Shown: one piece after another, positions 33,547 to 46,016 of the stretch | How positions within the stretch are numbered: the first letter of the stretch is position 1 | Layout of the letters: the number at the start of each line of letters is the position of its first letter | Origin: Chamaecrista fasciculata | Taxonomy: Eukaryota > Streptophyta > Magnoliopsida > Fabales > Fabaceae | Length of the DNA: 64,000 bases | Assembly: GCA_003254925.1 (NCBI GenBank) | Contig: QANZ01007317.1 | Location: 1 to 64,000, forward strand | Direction: 5' to 3' | Program-made: the position numbers and the translations under genes | The notes under the pieces: generated by a model | What the model was told of the DNA's origin: nothing | Databases searched by the model: none | The model's input: only the letters and a program-made list of their open reading frames with translations

Positions 33547-33785
33547 ACACGTCTATTTCTGTTATGATAATAAATTAAAAAAAATGAAATTAACCTATTG
33601 ATTTTGTCCAATTAAAAATATTCCATTAAAATAAGTCACTTTCCTATTAATTTTATCATTATTTTCTCTTACAATTTGTAAAATCCATAAGGTCGAGTAA
33701 GTTCTTCAAACTCTTGAAAATACATATATATAATCAAGTGTGTGTATATAAATATTATATGAGAGGAAAATAAAGATAACACTCG

Positions 33786-34258
33786 TAGGGGTGTACACGG
33801 GCCGTGTCGATTCGGGTTTGAGGTTGGCCCGAGACCCGGGCCGGGTCACTGGGTCCGGCCGGGTCAATAATATTTTTTTTAAAAGAAATTTTATTCATTC
33901 TATATATATTTTAACTTGTATATATTGGTAAAACAATTAATTTTGAATCAATTTAATTATGTTTTTATTAATAAAGACATTTAATTTGACTTAATTGTTA
34001 AAAAATATTGATTTAATTAAGATTAAATATATATTTTATGTATATTTTTAATATAGAATTGATAAAAATAATAATAGATATATATTTCTTACAATTTAAA
34101 AAATATTTAGTAGTATAAAATATAAATATGTATAGTAAAAAGTTTAATTCTCTTTTTTTAAATGGAGGTACCCCGAGTCGGGCCGGGTATAGAGACACTA
34201 GACCTGGACTCGGCCCGAACACCCTCAGGGTGGGCCGGGCCAATGGTGTACACCCCTA
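33786..34258. mobile_element. hAT-style miniature element with GGGCCGGG-rich ends
   Basis: Ends TAGGGGTGTACAC and TGGTGTACACCCCTA are inverted. Subterminal DNA on both sides is very GC-rich (GGGCCGGGTC, CCCGAGTCGGGCCGGG), enclosing an AT-rich centre. The end sequence is typical of hAT-type elements. An exact 8-bp target duplication was not found. Confidence 0.65.
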
Positions 34259-34307
34259 AATAACAAGACACAAACTTACAATTGACATAAGTTTGAAATA
34301 CTACTAT

Positions 34308-34831
34308 TAGACCTGATCACGGGCCTGAAAGCCCGCCCGGCCTGATCAACCTGGTCCGAGAAAATAAAAAAGGAGCCCAAAAATAAACGAACCCGAACTA
34401 AAAAAGCCCATTTTTAAAACGGGCCGGGCTCGGGCTTTTTTCAGCCCGACCCGCATTTATATATATATAATCAGAAATTAGAAAACAAAAGTTGGTGGTT
34501 GGTGGAGGTTGGCATCCAATTTCAAAATTAGAATTTAAGATCTTGCACATTTCAATTACATTTAATATGCCAATTCAATTCCCAATTTCAAATCAATTAT
34601 AATTTTTTTTAAAAAGTTGACTATTCTAGTTTAGCCATTAGCATCTCAAACGTGAAACATCATATGCGTGTTCTCAGTTTAAAAACAGGCCCATTTTTTT
34701 AACGGGCTCATTTTTCCACAAAATGGGCCGAGCCCGGCCCGCTAAAATACGGGCTTGGGTCCTAATTTTTTGTGTTACACCCCCCAAAAGCCCGGCCCGT
34801 TTTTAGCGAGCCCAACCCGCGATCAGGTCTA
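34308..34831. mobile_element. hAT-type miniature element with perfect 8-bp target duplication
   Basis: Inverted ends TAGACCTGATCACGGGC and GCGATCAGGTCTA; target duplication ACTACTAT at 34300-34307 and 34832-34839, perfect. GC-rich subterminal repeats (GGGCCGGGCTCGG, GCCCGGCCCG). 524 bp, no coding capacity. The 8-bp duplication assigns it to hAT. Confidence 0.85.
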
Positions 34832-34839
34832 ACTACTAT

Positions 34840-35374
34840 TAATTTGTAAGTTTCAAAGACTTTCAATATATACTTGAAAACATCTTAAATAATTGTTCTA
34901 ATTATTAAATTGGCGAAAGTTTCAAATTGGTCCTTTATGACGTATAAAATAAATTTTAAATTTGTCCTTTATATTTCATTCGTTTAAGATTGGCCATATA
35001 TATTTTCATAAATTTTTAAATTGATCCAAAAAATATTAAAGTTTGTCATATCTTTCTCATATCAAGTCTGAATGCGATGAGTTCAAAACTATGTACTAAC
35101 TACTAAATGATTTTTTTCCCGTTCAGTTATGATCACTCACAAATGAGTTCAAATCACATAACGAAAATAGGTCTAGAACCAATTTGAAATATTATGAAAA
35201 AAAATATAAGACCAATTTGAAATAAATAAATAAAAGATAAGGAAAAAATTTGAAATCTACCCCATACATAAGGGACCAATTTGAGTTTTTTCCTATTAAT
35301 TAGTATTATTAAATTTATTAATTAAGTTAATGAAATTTAATAAGTAGGAATAAAACGTTTATTTTATATTGCAA
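34840..35374. other. AT-rich intergenic DNA
   Basis: No gene. It contains worn GACCAATTTGAAAT-type repeat words related to the dispersed repeat at 17740-18110 and 44560-44930. Confidence 0.45.
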
Positions 35375-35383
35375 AAAAAAATA

Positions 35384-35861
35384 GGCTTAAGTGCAATTTT
35401 GGTCCCCTAACTTTCGCAAAGGTCTCAATTTGGTCCCCTAACTTTTTTTGTTGCAATTTTGGTCCCTTAACTTTCGCAAAGGTCTCAATTTGGTCCCCTA
35501 ACTTTTTTTGTTGCAATTTTAGTCTCATAACTTTTGAAAACGTCTCACTGTTGGTCCCAAGTGCACTTTTTCCATCCATTATCTGTCGTTAGTGGGCTGA
35601 GTTGGCTGATGACATGACAAATATGGGTGAAGTGGATTAAAAAAGGATCATTATGCGGAGACGTTTTCATGACTTGGAATTACACTTGGGACCAATAGTG
35701 AGATGTTTTCAAGAGTTAGGGGACCAAAATTGCAACAAAAAAAGTTAGGGGACCAAATTGAGACCTTTGCGAAAGTTAGGGGACCAAAATTGCAACAAAA
35801 AAAGTTAGGGACCAAATTGAGACCTTTACGAAAGTTAGGAGACTAAAATTGCACTTAAGCC
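35384..35861. mobile_element. Mutator-type miniature element, copy 1
   Basis: Long inverted ends starting GGCTTAAGTGCAATTTTGGT and ending AAAATTGCACTTAAGCC, each made of two to three internal repeats of the GGTCCCCTAACTTT unit. Perfect 9-bp target duplication AAAAAAATA (35375-35383 and 35862-35870). 478 bp, non-coding. Same family as 58631-59151. It lies about 140 bp upstream of the DEP1 start codon, so it may form part of that promoter. Confidence 0.85.
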
Positions 35862-36000
35862 AAAAAAATATAGGAAAAATAAAATGCAGCAATAGCATTT
35901 CAATCGTCTCCAAAATCCAAATTTCCCTTGTGTGTGGTCTGTTTCTACTTTGTAATTAAGCTCCATTCATCAGAAAGAAAGTGGTCTCTCTCTAGAATCC

Positions 36001-39000
36001 ATGGCAGCACCGGCTGTGGCTGTGAACGGAATAAAAATAGGCACAGCCTCTCAGGCGTACCGTGAAACCAAAGCAGTGAAGCAAACACTCTCCCGTCATT
36101 TCTGCAATCTTCGATGGGTTTCAGGTATTGTGAAATCCCTCCTTATTATTCTGCCAATTTTCCTTTCTGCCTCTGCATTATCTACCATATCTACGGTTTA
36201 TTAGCCTCCTTAGCTGTATTTTAATTTAACGGTATTGTTGTTTCTGGTAGCTTGTTAGTTAGCATTCTGTTAGCTCAGTTTGTTAGATTAGTTCTCTTAT
36301 TCTGCGTGAGACTTCAAGTATATATATACTTTCACGTTTCATATTATAAAGTATCATCGCATTATACGGATTCTTCTCTTCTTCTTCGATTTTCTTTCTT
36401 CTTCTTCTTCATCTTTTCTCGTTGAAGAGATATGGAAGGGGCTGCGACTAGCGAGAATGCATTTCTGTGTTGGAACAGTGGAAGCACTGAACAAAGTATG
36501 GAAGAAGGACCTCTGAGTCTCCAAGACTCGGATCATCCTGCAATGGCGCTTGTGAGTTCTCACTTTACACTCACAGGAACGAATTACTTGTCTTGGAGCA
36601 CTGTTGTCAGAATCTCACTTGCGGCTAAGGATAAGGTTGGATTCATAGATGGAGCTTTGAAGGCTCCGGAGAATGAAGCACAATTTAAGCGTTGGAAGAG
36701 GGTGGATTCAATGGTCATGTCTTGGATCTTGAATTCCATCTCCACGGACATCGCAGATACTCTGATTTACTGCGAATCTGCAAAGGCACTTTGGGATGAG
36801 ATACAGGAGAGGTATAGAGTAAGCACGGGACTTCAACTCTATCGAATCTATAGAGAATTGAGGGCTATACAGCAAGGGACAGATTCAGTGACAACGTATT
36901 ATTGTAAGCTGCGGAAGGCATGGGGTGAGTTGGATATACTAGTACCTCTACCAGTCTGTACGTGTCGAAACTGTACTTGTGGATGTACTGAAAAATTGAA
37001 GGAAAGGAATTCTTTAGAGAGATTGTGTCAATTTCTTAGGGGTCTTAATTCAGAATTTGACATGATTAGAGAGCAGATACTTCATCTGGATCCTCTACCT
37101 GGTGTAAGTAAAGCCTTCTCAATGGTGATTGGGGTGGAAAGCCTGAAGTTAGTGACTCGTTCAAATATGACTTCTGGTGTGGAGGCCAGTGCCCTGTTGG
37201 CCAAAGGAGTTGGATTAAAGAATGATGGTGATGGTAAAAGTAATGGCAAGAAGAAGGATGTAGGAAAGAAGAGTGATGGAGTTTGTGATCATTGCCATGG
37301 TACTGGTCATACAAAAAACTCATGCTTCAAATTGCATGGGTATCCTGTTTGGTGGAATTGAAGGATTCAAATTGCAGTGGCAGAAGTTAAGAAAAATCTC
37401 TACGTCCTAGAGCCTAAATCTTTCAATTGTAATAAAGAATGTATTAGCTGTATATGATTCTGCCATAAACTTTGATAATCAGTTCTATGCATGTAATGTT
37501 TCCCGATCTATCAATAAAATTTCTTCTATTGTTTGGCATCAAAGACTTGGCCATAAGCTCTAAATGGGTGTATAAAGTGAAACTTCATCTTGATGGAACT
37601 ATTGATAGGTATAAAGCTAGGCTATTTTTGAAAGTTTTTCTTCTATTGCTAAGTTGGATACCATGCATATTTTTGTTGCAATAGCCACTTGTAAGGGCTG
37701 GCCAATCCACCAATTAGATATTATAATGCCTTCTTATGTTGGTTCCTTAAAGAAGTGGTTTACTTGCAGTCACCTGAGGGATATAATAAGGTGAGGGGTA
37801 CTGAAGTATGTAAGTTGAAAAGATCCTTATAGGGTTTAAAACAAGAATCTAGGGAGTGGAGTGGAGTGGAGTTGTGAGTTTACTACACAAGTTATTATGG
37901 TTGTAAGCAGTCTTCAAATGATCACTGCTTATTCCTTCAAGATTCTCCAAAGGGGTTTATGGCCTTAATAGTCTATGTTGATGATGTTATGATAACTGGT
38001 TCCTGTGAGTCTGAAATTGTGCCGGTAAAAAAAATTCTTGCTATTAGTTCGTTTTTAGACTAGTTTCTGTTTTTCTGTGTGAGACCTCATGTATAGATAC
38101 TTTCATATTTCACATAATAAAGTATCGTAATTTACTTCACTCTGGTTGCACATGTTCAGTGTGTCTCTTCTGCTTTTAGTATTTGTATATTCAATCTTAG
38201 TGTTGATTTTCCTTTTCATTTTGGTGCTGGCATCATCCTGGGTATATGATGTCCCTGCCAGATTACCCAGATTCTGTGTTATGAGTGTAATTGTTATCTT
38301 CTATTTCTTTCTTTTAAATGTTCCTGTTGTTGCGAGGGATTTAATTGGTGCGACTTTGCTTGAGTATATTTAATTCAGGTATGGTTGGGTGGATGAAAAT
38401 TTATTTGTTTTATGACATCACTCATGTTTTTCTTTTCTGAAAAATATAAGTAGGTATTCAGAAGGAAAGAATGAAACAAGAGGACATGTATGTGTTATCC
38501 TGCAGTAGATCAATCTCGTCTGCTCCATCCCAAAAATCTTACCAGCATATACCTCCAAAGTTCTCTGATTGTAGTCCACATTTCAGGAAGGTAAAAATTG
38601 TATACTTTGACATTGGCACTCTTCTTTCGTGGGCTATCACATTGTTACATAACCTGAAGCAAATAATCAAAGAGGCATTGTTAATTGGTTGCAGCACTTT
38701 AAGACATTATCTTCATGTTCAATTATATTTTTAGTGTTCTCACTAAATTTTCAGTGATAACAATGAATGTTTGGAATAAAGATCTATGATATTAAATTTG
38801 GTTCTGTTCTTTATTAATCTTGGCATTTTTCCACCATTACACGTTTCCAATTTTCCAGTAAATTTTCAAAAACGCTGTTTGTGGTTTTGTTATTTGATGC
38901 TTCTATATATACATGTGACAAAATGGATCACTCAAGAGCCCTAGTTGTTCAAATAGCACGTACTAAAGCCTTTTAAGAAGTTCCATCTTTCTGCTGTCCT

Positions 39001-39448
39001 TCCATCACATAGATGATGCAGCTTTTCTTCCAATTTTTAGATTGAAGCCTACTCTAAAACAACAGCTGTGCTTGTTCACAAACCTGGCATATGTATTCGG
39101 GGGACATGAAGATTGGATATAGGAATGAAATATATCAATTTTCTATTTGAAGTTTCATTTTAGAAGTACCAGGACTTATAATACTACTCCGAAGTATAAA
39201 CCAAAGCTTATTATGTCATTTGTAGGTGTCTATTCATGTTGCTTTCTCAAAAATTGATTATTTTAATTTAAGGCTGAGTATTATCTTACAAATTTGATCC
39301 TGCTATGAAACTTCACCAGCTGGGATTGGGCTGGTCTATGCCTTATCATGGTCCTATGCAAAGAGTACGAAGTGGTCTAGGGATTCGAAAGGAGTCAAAT
39401 GTGTCAACTCAGGCAAGGAAATCTGGTCTTGAAATTGATCCATTCCCA
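36001..39448 (+). pseudogene. DEP1: Decayed N-terminal (dehydratase) half of DEP1
   Basis: Plant DEP1 is a fusion of methylthioribulose-1-phosphate dehydratase and enolase-phosphatase in the methionine salvage pathway. Exon 1 (36001-36124) encodes an N-terminus ending LRWVSG with a good donor (CAG|GTATTG). The next recognisable exon (38454-38590) encodes GIQKERMKQEDMYVLS and PPKFSDCSPHFRK. A third (about 39273-39448) encodes KLHQLGLGWSMPYHGPMQ but its start (GCTGAGTATTAT) is out of frame with its end by one base. The parts coding for the glycine-rich TGGS segment and for the zinc-binding core of the class II aldolase fold, expected between these exons, are absent. A Copia fossil lies between exons 1 and 2. 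The dehydratase activity cannot be made from this copy. Confidence 0.75.
36230..38135 (+). mobile_element. Copia-type LTR element (broken fossil) between DEP1 exons
   Basis: Terminal-repeat-like segments lie at about 36236-36363 and 38040-38135 (shared GAGACTTCA/GAGACCTCA, TACTTTCA, ATAAAGTATC). They have drifted apart clearly, so the insertion looks old. The internal part has a gag-type frame (36432-37361) with a UBN2-like region (TGTNYLSWSTVVRISLAAKD) and a CCHC knuckle (DHCHGTGHTKNSCFKLHGYP), then scraps of Copia reverse transcriptase (KWVYKVKLHLDGTIDRYKAR; VYVDDVMITGS). Protease and integrase are not evident and pol is reduced to pieces; the element is broken in several places. It is in the same orientation as DEP1. 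Exact ends are approximate. Confidence 0.75.
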
Positions 39449-39664
39449 GTGAGTTCACTCAATCTTCCCTCTCTGATTGAACCTTTAGACCTCTGGATTT
39501 GTCAGTAGTATTGTTCTCATTTTCCTGAAACAATATTCTTCATCTTTAGACTGTTTACTGGTAATGCTAAATGCTGGCACCTTGGGTGTTTGACATATAG
39601 CCTGCGGTTTTGTGCCTTATAATTTCAAGTAGATTCTTCATTATTTCATCCATTTGGATTGCAG

Positions 39665-42359
39665 CACTGCATTGTTCTAGACATCGAGGGGACTACTACT
39701 CCCATATCATTTGTTACAGAGGTTCTTTTTCCATATGCTCGTGATAATGTTGGAAGGCATCTATCTCTGACATATGACTCCCCTGAGACGAAAAATGACA
39801 TTAAGCTGCTTCGCTTGCAAGTAAGAATTCGGAGATGTGTGACTACTATACTTATATAAAGCCGTTGGATACATGCTGATATCTTAAAATCCTAGATCTT
39901 TGACACTAATGTAAATAATAATTTTGTATTTAAGATTCCTATATTTGGTATAATAATTGCAAATTATCAAAAGAAAGTATACAACTGGTATTTATTAAAA
40001 GTTGACAGAGCTAAAAATGTTGGGATGTGAGATCCTAAGTCTTTTAAGTGATATGAGATGCCTGGATGATGGAGGCAACCTATGGCTTCCTCTGATATTC
40101 AGGTATTTATTTCTGGATGAAGATGACAGTGTCCTTTACTAGATCCTATGAAAGGAGATCATAAAAAAAACTACTTACATATGTAAAGTGCATTCATAGT
40201 TATAAAGTTTGGATGCCAAGGACCACTGCACCTTCTTCCCTGGGCCAAATTGAGTCTCTAACAAGTGGGTAATAAACATTCAATTGAGAGATGGAGATTT
40301 TTATAGATATGTGGCATACCATTGACATCCATGCATTGTGATCACAGGTTCAAACTGACCTGGAACAAGGGGTTGCAGGTGCTGTTCCTATCCCCCCCGA
40401 TGATGCTGGGAAAGAGGAAGTCATTGCTGCTTTAGTTGCTAATGTAGAAGCTATGATTAAAGCCGATAGAAAGATCACTGCCTTAAAAGAGTTGCAAGTA
40501 AACCTAATTCATCTGGACATGTCATTATTGAACTTATATTTTTAATGTAGTTGACATATAGCCATCCAGGGTCATATATGGCAAACAGGTTTTGAGAATA
40601 ATGAACTGGAGGGAGTAGTTTTTGATGATGTATCAGAAGCTCTTGAGAAATGGCATGCCATGGGCACAAAGGTTTGAATTCCGAATTCCTAGCACTGAAA
40701 GCTACTGCTGATAGTTTTCCCATTTTATTTGTCTTTTTTATTAACTGAACTTCCTGTGTGACTTAATGCGAAAATTACTGTCAAACTAATGTTTGATGAA
40801 GCAGGGTGAGGCAATTGCTTTTATGGTTAAACATTCCAGCTCACAAGAGGTGGCTTGATTTCACAAATATCATCTTGTGTTATGAAATTATAAATGAATC
40901 AAAAAACACACTACAATTAAACAAAACTTTAGAGATGACAATAAAGGATATGTTTTAGCTGTGGTTTCTCCTGAAGAAATCCTGCCTTTCACAAATATCA
41001 TCTTTATCTACTGTTTAATTCTAGTACTGTAGAGAGGTTGAGATTTTCCACTAGAAGATGGAGCTAAAAACTTGGGCTTAGTTGCAGTGTGCCTTTTGGT
41101 TTTAATGGAGATCTGTGTTTATTTAGGGTCAAGTAATTAAGTCATCTCTACGGAAAGAGAAGTACTTGTCCCTTGTTTTAATTATCTGCGGGTTATGATG
41201 GAACAAATAGGGTTGAATAAAACATGTATTTGTTTGGAAGGCTGAAAGCATTTTCTCACGCATTTTCATTCTATTCCTAATATTGCACAGGTATATATTT
41301 ATTCTAGTGGTAGTAGATTGGCGCAAAGGCTAATATTTGGAAACACAAACCATGGGGACCTAAGAAAATACTTATGTGGGTTTTTTGACACTACAGTGGG
41401 GTAATGATTTTTCTTGATGTTGCCTCTTGACAATGCTTGCCTTAAAATTAATTACCTTTCTTCTTGCTAACGCTTTCCTTTTGCAGAAACAAAAGAGAGA
41501 CAAGCAGTTACATTGAAATTTCTCAGTCCCTTGGTGTTGATAAATCGTCGAATATTTTATTTCTGACGGATGTTTTCCAAGAAGCTACAGCAGCAAAGGC
41601 AGCAGGTTTATGCCTTCTTTGTTTCCTTTTTGCTCCCTAAGTTTAATTTCTAATCAATAGATATGATAGTGCTTTCAGAATTATTTAAGTCTATATAAGC
41701 CATATCTTGCAGTTTTCGCACTGTATGAGTCTTTTCTTATTTTCTTTTTTATTTCATGGAAGCGTCTGAAATCTGAATGTCCAATAGAACTTCAACTAAA
41801 CCATCAAATAATTTTGATAACTTACTGAGAGTGTCATATGGAGGTAAGCTATTGTCACAGTTTCACAGATTATCAGCAGTGCCTTTTTAACTTCACTTCT
41901 GAATATGACCTTTCTTTTCTTTTGGGGTAACAATATTCAAAGATTCTCACTGTAAAGGGAAATTTTTTGTCTAGACTAGAATAAAAACCAGTACAGAATA
42001 CAGTAACTTCCATTCCAAATGTGGAAATATTAAAAATTGATTTGAGAGATGTAGATAGTCTACATAGTGTTATTTTATTTGATTGATATGTCTACATTCA
42101 ACACCAGTTTGATTTAGCTTTTTTCTCTTCTATTTATTTATAGATCAACCCACCTAAAATCTCTAGGAACCATAATATAGGAATTTCTGCTATTTAAGTA
42201 ATGCAGGCTTTGCTAGAAAAGAACTGTTAATTTTGTTTGGAAATTGATTAGTTGATCCATGCTTCAGGTTTGGAGGTGATAATTTCTGTTCGACCTGGAA
42301 ACGGACCTCTCCCAGAAAATCATGGGTTCAAGACAATATATTCCTTCTTGGAAATATGA
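39665..42359 (+). CDS. DEP1: Enolase-phosphatase (E1) half of DEP1, intact exons
   Basis: Six exons, 39665-39820, 40348-40497, 40570-40671, 41291-41400, 41487-41605 and 42268-42359, join in frame to 242 codons plus stop, all with GT-AG introns. They encode the HAD-superfamily enolase-phosphatase that converts 2,3-diketo-5-methylthiopentyl-1-phosphate to the acireductone of methionine salvage (cytosol). Catalytic blocks are intact: [20 protein letters not shown] (D-x-E-G-T), VYIYSSGS, the AKAAG lysine region and ILFLTDV, ending [14 protein letters not shown]. The first exon opens in the phase expected from the DEP1 fusion and has no ATG at its start; the nearest in-frame upstream ATG lies in the residual exon at 39305. 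So this half is either a remnant of a dead fusion or could be made as a stand-alone phosphatase from a new start. Confidence 0.8.
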
Positions 42360-43087
42360 TGATGATGTAGTTAAATTGATCTGTAAAGATGTTAAATGTG
42401 CAATAATTACTATAGATGGACACTAACGTACGTTCATTTCCAAACCTGAAATGTTGGATGTTGTAATATATTCTTCTAATAAATTATGTTGTAGTTTTTT
42501 TTTTTTGCCTTCCTAATCTTGCATAATCCGAAGAAGAATTTAGTCAGTTGAAATTTCCAATTTGGTTAGTTTTAAATGGTGGAACCTGATCCGTTTATCA
42601 TGTCACATGAGCCAATTAAGTTATAAAGATTTAACAGATCATACAGAGTACTCGTGATTCTCGTGAAATTTCCTTGAAAAGGCCTTTGCTGATGAATTTT
42701 TTGTCCCCCAAACTTCATCACGTTATGTATGCAAGAATGAGTGGAAGTTATTGATAATTTGTTGATATAAAATAAATTAATGATATTAAGAATTTAAAAA
42801 ATTGTTATTAATTTTTAAAAATCAACCGGCTAAAACTGACTAAAGTCACATACCTTTCCTCCCTTACCTCGTCGTTGCCAATCTTTAACCACGTGATTTT
42901 TGCAAAGAATTACTTTTTAATCTTTAAATTTATAATGAGTCAATAGTTCAATTTCAATCTTTGAATAATAGAAATACAGCATAACAATTGTTAACTATCT
43001 AGTCTATGACATGTTAACATGGACGTTAAATGATGTGAATATATTAAAAGAAAAATGACACTCTTAAAAAAGAAGAAACCCCAAAGG
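42360..43087. other. 3' flank of DEP1 and AT-rich intergenic DNA
   Basis: AATAAA-like signals occur at about 42478-42485 within 130 bp of the DEP1 stop. No other gene is seen. Confidence 0.5.
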
Positions 43088-43096
43088 AAAATTTAA

Positions 43097-43602
43097 GAGG
43101 AAATCTACTATTTGGTCCCTCCTTTTTCACACTTTTAACTATTTGGTCCCTGCATTTTGGAAATAGACTATTTGGTCCCTCAAAAACTAGAAATGTCAAC
43201 TCGTTAGTCCCTGTAGTCAATCTCCGTTACCAACACTGATAGTCTGGCCATTAAGTGCATATGTAACACGTTAAATGTCACATATTTAACTATTTGGAAC
43301 CACTTAGGGTTTGAGATTTGAGAATAATTAAATAATTTATACCTTTTGGAAGCTTCACGTGTAATACAAATATTTGGGTCTGACTTAATTTTAGGCCGGT
43401 TTTATTGTGTTTGTTAGTCCGGTTCGATTGGTTTAGGTGATTAGCATGCTAAAGTGGCATTTAACGATGTCATGTAAGCAATTAACGTCTGACAGTTGAC
43501 GATTATAATAAATGAGGGACTAAATAATTGACAATTATGATAAATGAGGAACTAACGAGTTGATATTTCTAATTTTTGAGGGACCAAATAGTAGGTTTCC
43601 TC
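43097..43602. mobile_element. Mutator-type miniature element with perfect 9-bp target duplication
   Basis: Inverted ends GAGGAAATCTACTATTTGG and CCAAATAGTAGGTTTCCTC; subterminal repeats of TATTTGGTCCCT. Target duplication AAAATTTAA at 43088-43096 and 43603-43611, perfect. 506 bp, non-coding. Helitron-associated sequence near 9725-9830 and 20030-20080 shares the TACTATTTGGTC words. Confidence 0.85.
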
Positions 43603-43611
43603 AAAATTTAA

Positions 43612-45118
43612 AATTGAACAAACTCTAATAAGTAATAATCCTTCAACTCCTATAACCACGCCTTCACGATAGTTATTGTGGGTATTGTCCTTCTTTAATT
43701 TTTAACCCATACTTAGGGTTTGAAGAGAATGAAAAAAATTAAGAAAAAGATGAACCTTGAACGTTGTAATGGAGATGTTGATCGACTTCTCTAATCTTAG
43801 TCGTGTCTCCAAATGAATGGGCGTGAAGATTTAGATGTGTTCATCACATTATTATTTATGGATAGTACATTAAGCAGTCAAATGGGGAAATGGTGCCGCT
43901 GCCACAAATGCTTTTAACATTTTTTTTTATTGAAAAAAGTTTAGGTGAGTTAGACTCCAAAGATTCATCAAGGTTAAAATATGTCTTCCAGTTCTATAAA
44001 CTCACAAACTTGTGGATTATGAATTGATTTCATACCAACTGAGTCAATATTGATTGACAACATTTTTATAAGAATAGATAACATAGGATGTCTTCAAAGA
44101 TTAATAGGTTGGCATTTTTATTATTTGGTGATAAATTATATATTTTCATTATTTATAGACTAAATTATAAAAAAAATTATAAACTCAGGGACAAGAAATG
44201 ATTCTTCTCTTGAATTTGACCAAATTTTAAACCAATATTATCATTTTCATAATTTCATTTATTTGTTCGTATTTAAAAATTTCAGATTGAATTTGAACAA
44301 AAAGTGGGTCTCTTTAAAATATTATTTTTTTTATCATTTGAAAACTTTACTTTTCTACAGAAAATTAAATTTATGTAAACAACTTGGTCAAATGGTCATT
44401 TTAGTCGTAAATGTATATTATAGTGTTATTTTGGTCTATTATGTTTTAAAATATTTAAATTGGTCCAAAATTTTGACAAAATATTTCATTTTGGTCCTAA
44501 ATGTTGATAAAATGTTTCATTTTGGTCCCAAATTATTGAATTTGGTCATATTTCTCTCGTTTCTCATTTCAAGTTCAAAAGACTTGTTAAAAAGAACTAG
44601 TAGCTCTGAATTCGTCGCATTCTAATTTGAAATGAGAAATATATGATCAACTTTGCTTGTTTGACCATGAAACGAGCAATTTACTTTTAGGATCAATTTG
44701 ACCTCGTTTGTTGACGGCCTCAATTAGAAAGAGAAAGTACTATTTGAGAATAATACGTAGCTCTAAACTCGTCACATTTGAACTTGAAAGAAGCAATATT
44801 TAATAGTTTGGACCAAAATGAAATATTTTACCAACATTTAAGATCAATTTAAACATTTTGAAACATAATGGACCAAAATGAACATTAAGGCATATATTTA
44901 GGACCAAAATAAACCTTTAACCTAAAGAACTTCAAGGATAAGAACTGTTTTGTACATATTTAAATTCTATTCATCCTTTTGTGATGTTAAAGGGAGAGAA
45001 GTAGGTGCAAATGTTTTCTTCTTGGTGCAAGTGGGGTGTTCTAACAGCTTTTTTAGGGCTGGAATGTTTTTCGTTTCAGAAACTATGAGTTGCCCATCAT
45101 TTTCAAGTGCTCTTATTT
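43612..45118. repeat. Intergenic DNA containing a large fold-back repeat
   Basis: About 44380-44920 has TTTTGGTCC-type repeats on the left (TTTCATTTTGGTCC twice) and the inverted GGACCAAAATGAA/GACCAAAATGAAAT on the right. It is a second member of the repeat seen at 17740-18110. The 120-codon open frame at 44263-44625 runs through this repeat and is not a gene. Confidence 0.5.
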
Positions 45119-45391
45119 AACTTAAATTCAAGTGGTCTCGAATATTGTGTTATCTGTAAATAAATTTGTCTTTTTAAAATTCGTTATTTTTATTTAGAAT
45201 TTCTTATTTTCACATCAAAATAAATCTTTGTTATTTTCAATTCTTTAATTTTAAAAGCTAACAAATAAGAAGGTCTAACTGATAATCTGCATTCCTAGCT
45301 AAAATTTCGATGTTATTAAGAATTAAAATTTGTTGTTTTTCAATTTGAGTTAAGATTGAAGTTTCTTTTTCTAATAATTTCATATTACATA
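45119..45391 (+). repeat. 273-bp direct repeat, copy 1 (intact)
   Basis: It starts TTTAACTTAAATTCAAGTGG and ends CATATTACATA. Copy 2 starts at 46017 with the same bases, is interrupted by the Mutator-like element at 46158-50082, and ends at about 50225. The two copies differ by scattered substitutions. Confidence 0.85.
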
Positions 45392-46016
45392 TCTGTCCTC
45401 TTGAATCACAGGTTTCATTTTTGGCCTTACTTGAAGCTAATGATCATCATGTGGCTTGTGATACTAGACTTTGGAATGGCCTTTTATGCTTATGATGAGT
45501 GCCTCCTTCACTTATGCAACTCTATGCATCCTCATGCAGTCATGAGCAGGTGCCAAAACCGAAAAAATCCGTTTGTCAAGAAGGAAAACTTTCTACTACA
45601 GGCTGAGAAATACATCAAAGAGAATTTTTTTTGTCCTTGCGTGCAGTCATTGAGTCCATTAATTTTTGTGGGCTGTTGTTAGCAAACCTGAAACAACTTT
45701 CAATTGAAACTACAGATTGATGTTCTGGCTGTTTCTGCTTTTCCAAAGTTTTTTTTTGTTAGTCATATTTACACTTACTCTTGGTTTATACTAAACTTTG
45801 TTTTGTTAAGTCTAAGAAAATTGAGATTCTAATTGTTTGCTGTGTCATTTCAACTATCGATAGTCTAAAGTAGTTCTTGAAGGCTCTAAAAGGTCATGCA
45901 TTGATTTTTCTTTTTTACACCATATAGTTGCCTCATTTTAAGTTAAGTTGTGAGGATTCCCAATTATATAAATTGTCAAGAAAAACCCCGTACGAACGCA
46001 CGGGTCTCATACTAGT
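45392..46016 (+). mobile_element. Helitron-like 625-bp segment between the 273-bp repeats
   Basis: It begins TCTGTCCTCTTG after A and ends with hairpin CCCGTACGAACGCACGGG followed by TCTCATACTAG, then T: a textbook Helitron 3' end. Its interior (about 45412-45640) looks like a captured host exon: an acceptor-like ATCACAG, then coding-like sequence (VSFLALLEANDHHVACDTRL; in another frame YDECLLHLCNSMHPHAVMSR and NPFVKKENFLLQAEKYIKEN). I do not recognise the source gene. It has no helicase and is therefore non-autonomous. Confidence 0.65.

Noticed and set aside
35364-35579. Frame with repeated KLGDQIETFAKV units (also at 58943-59231)
   Set aside because: A translation of the tandem GGTCCCCTAACTTT units in the inverted ends of miniature elements; no independent coding evidence.
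44263-44625. 120-codon plus-strand frame
   Set aside because: It crosses the GGTCC-type fold-back repeat shared with 17740-18110.
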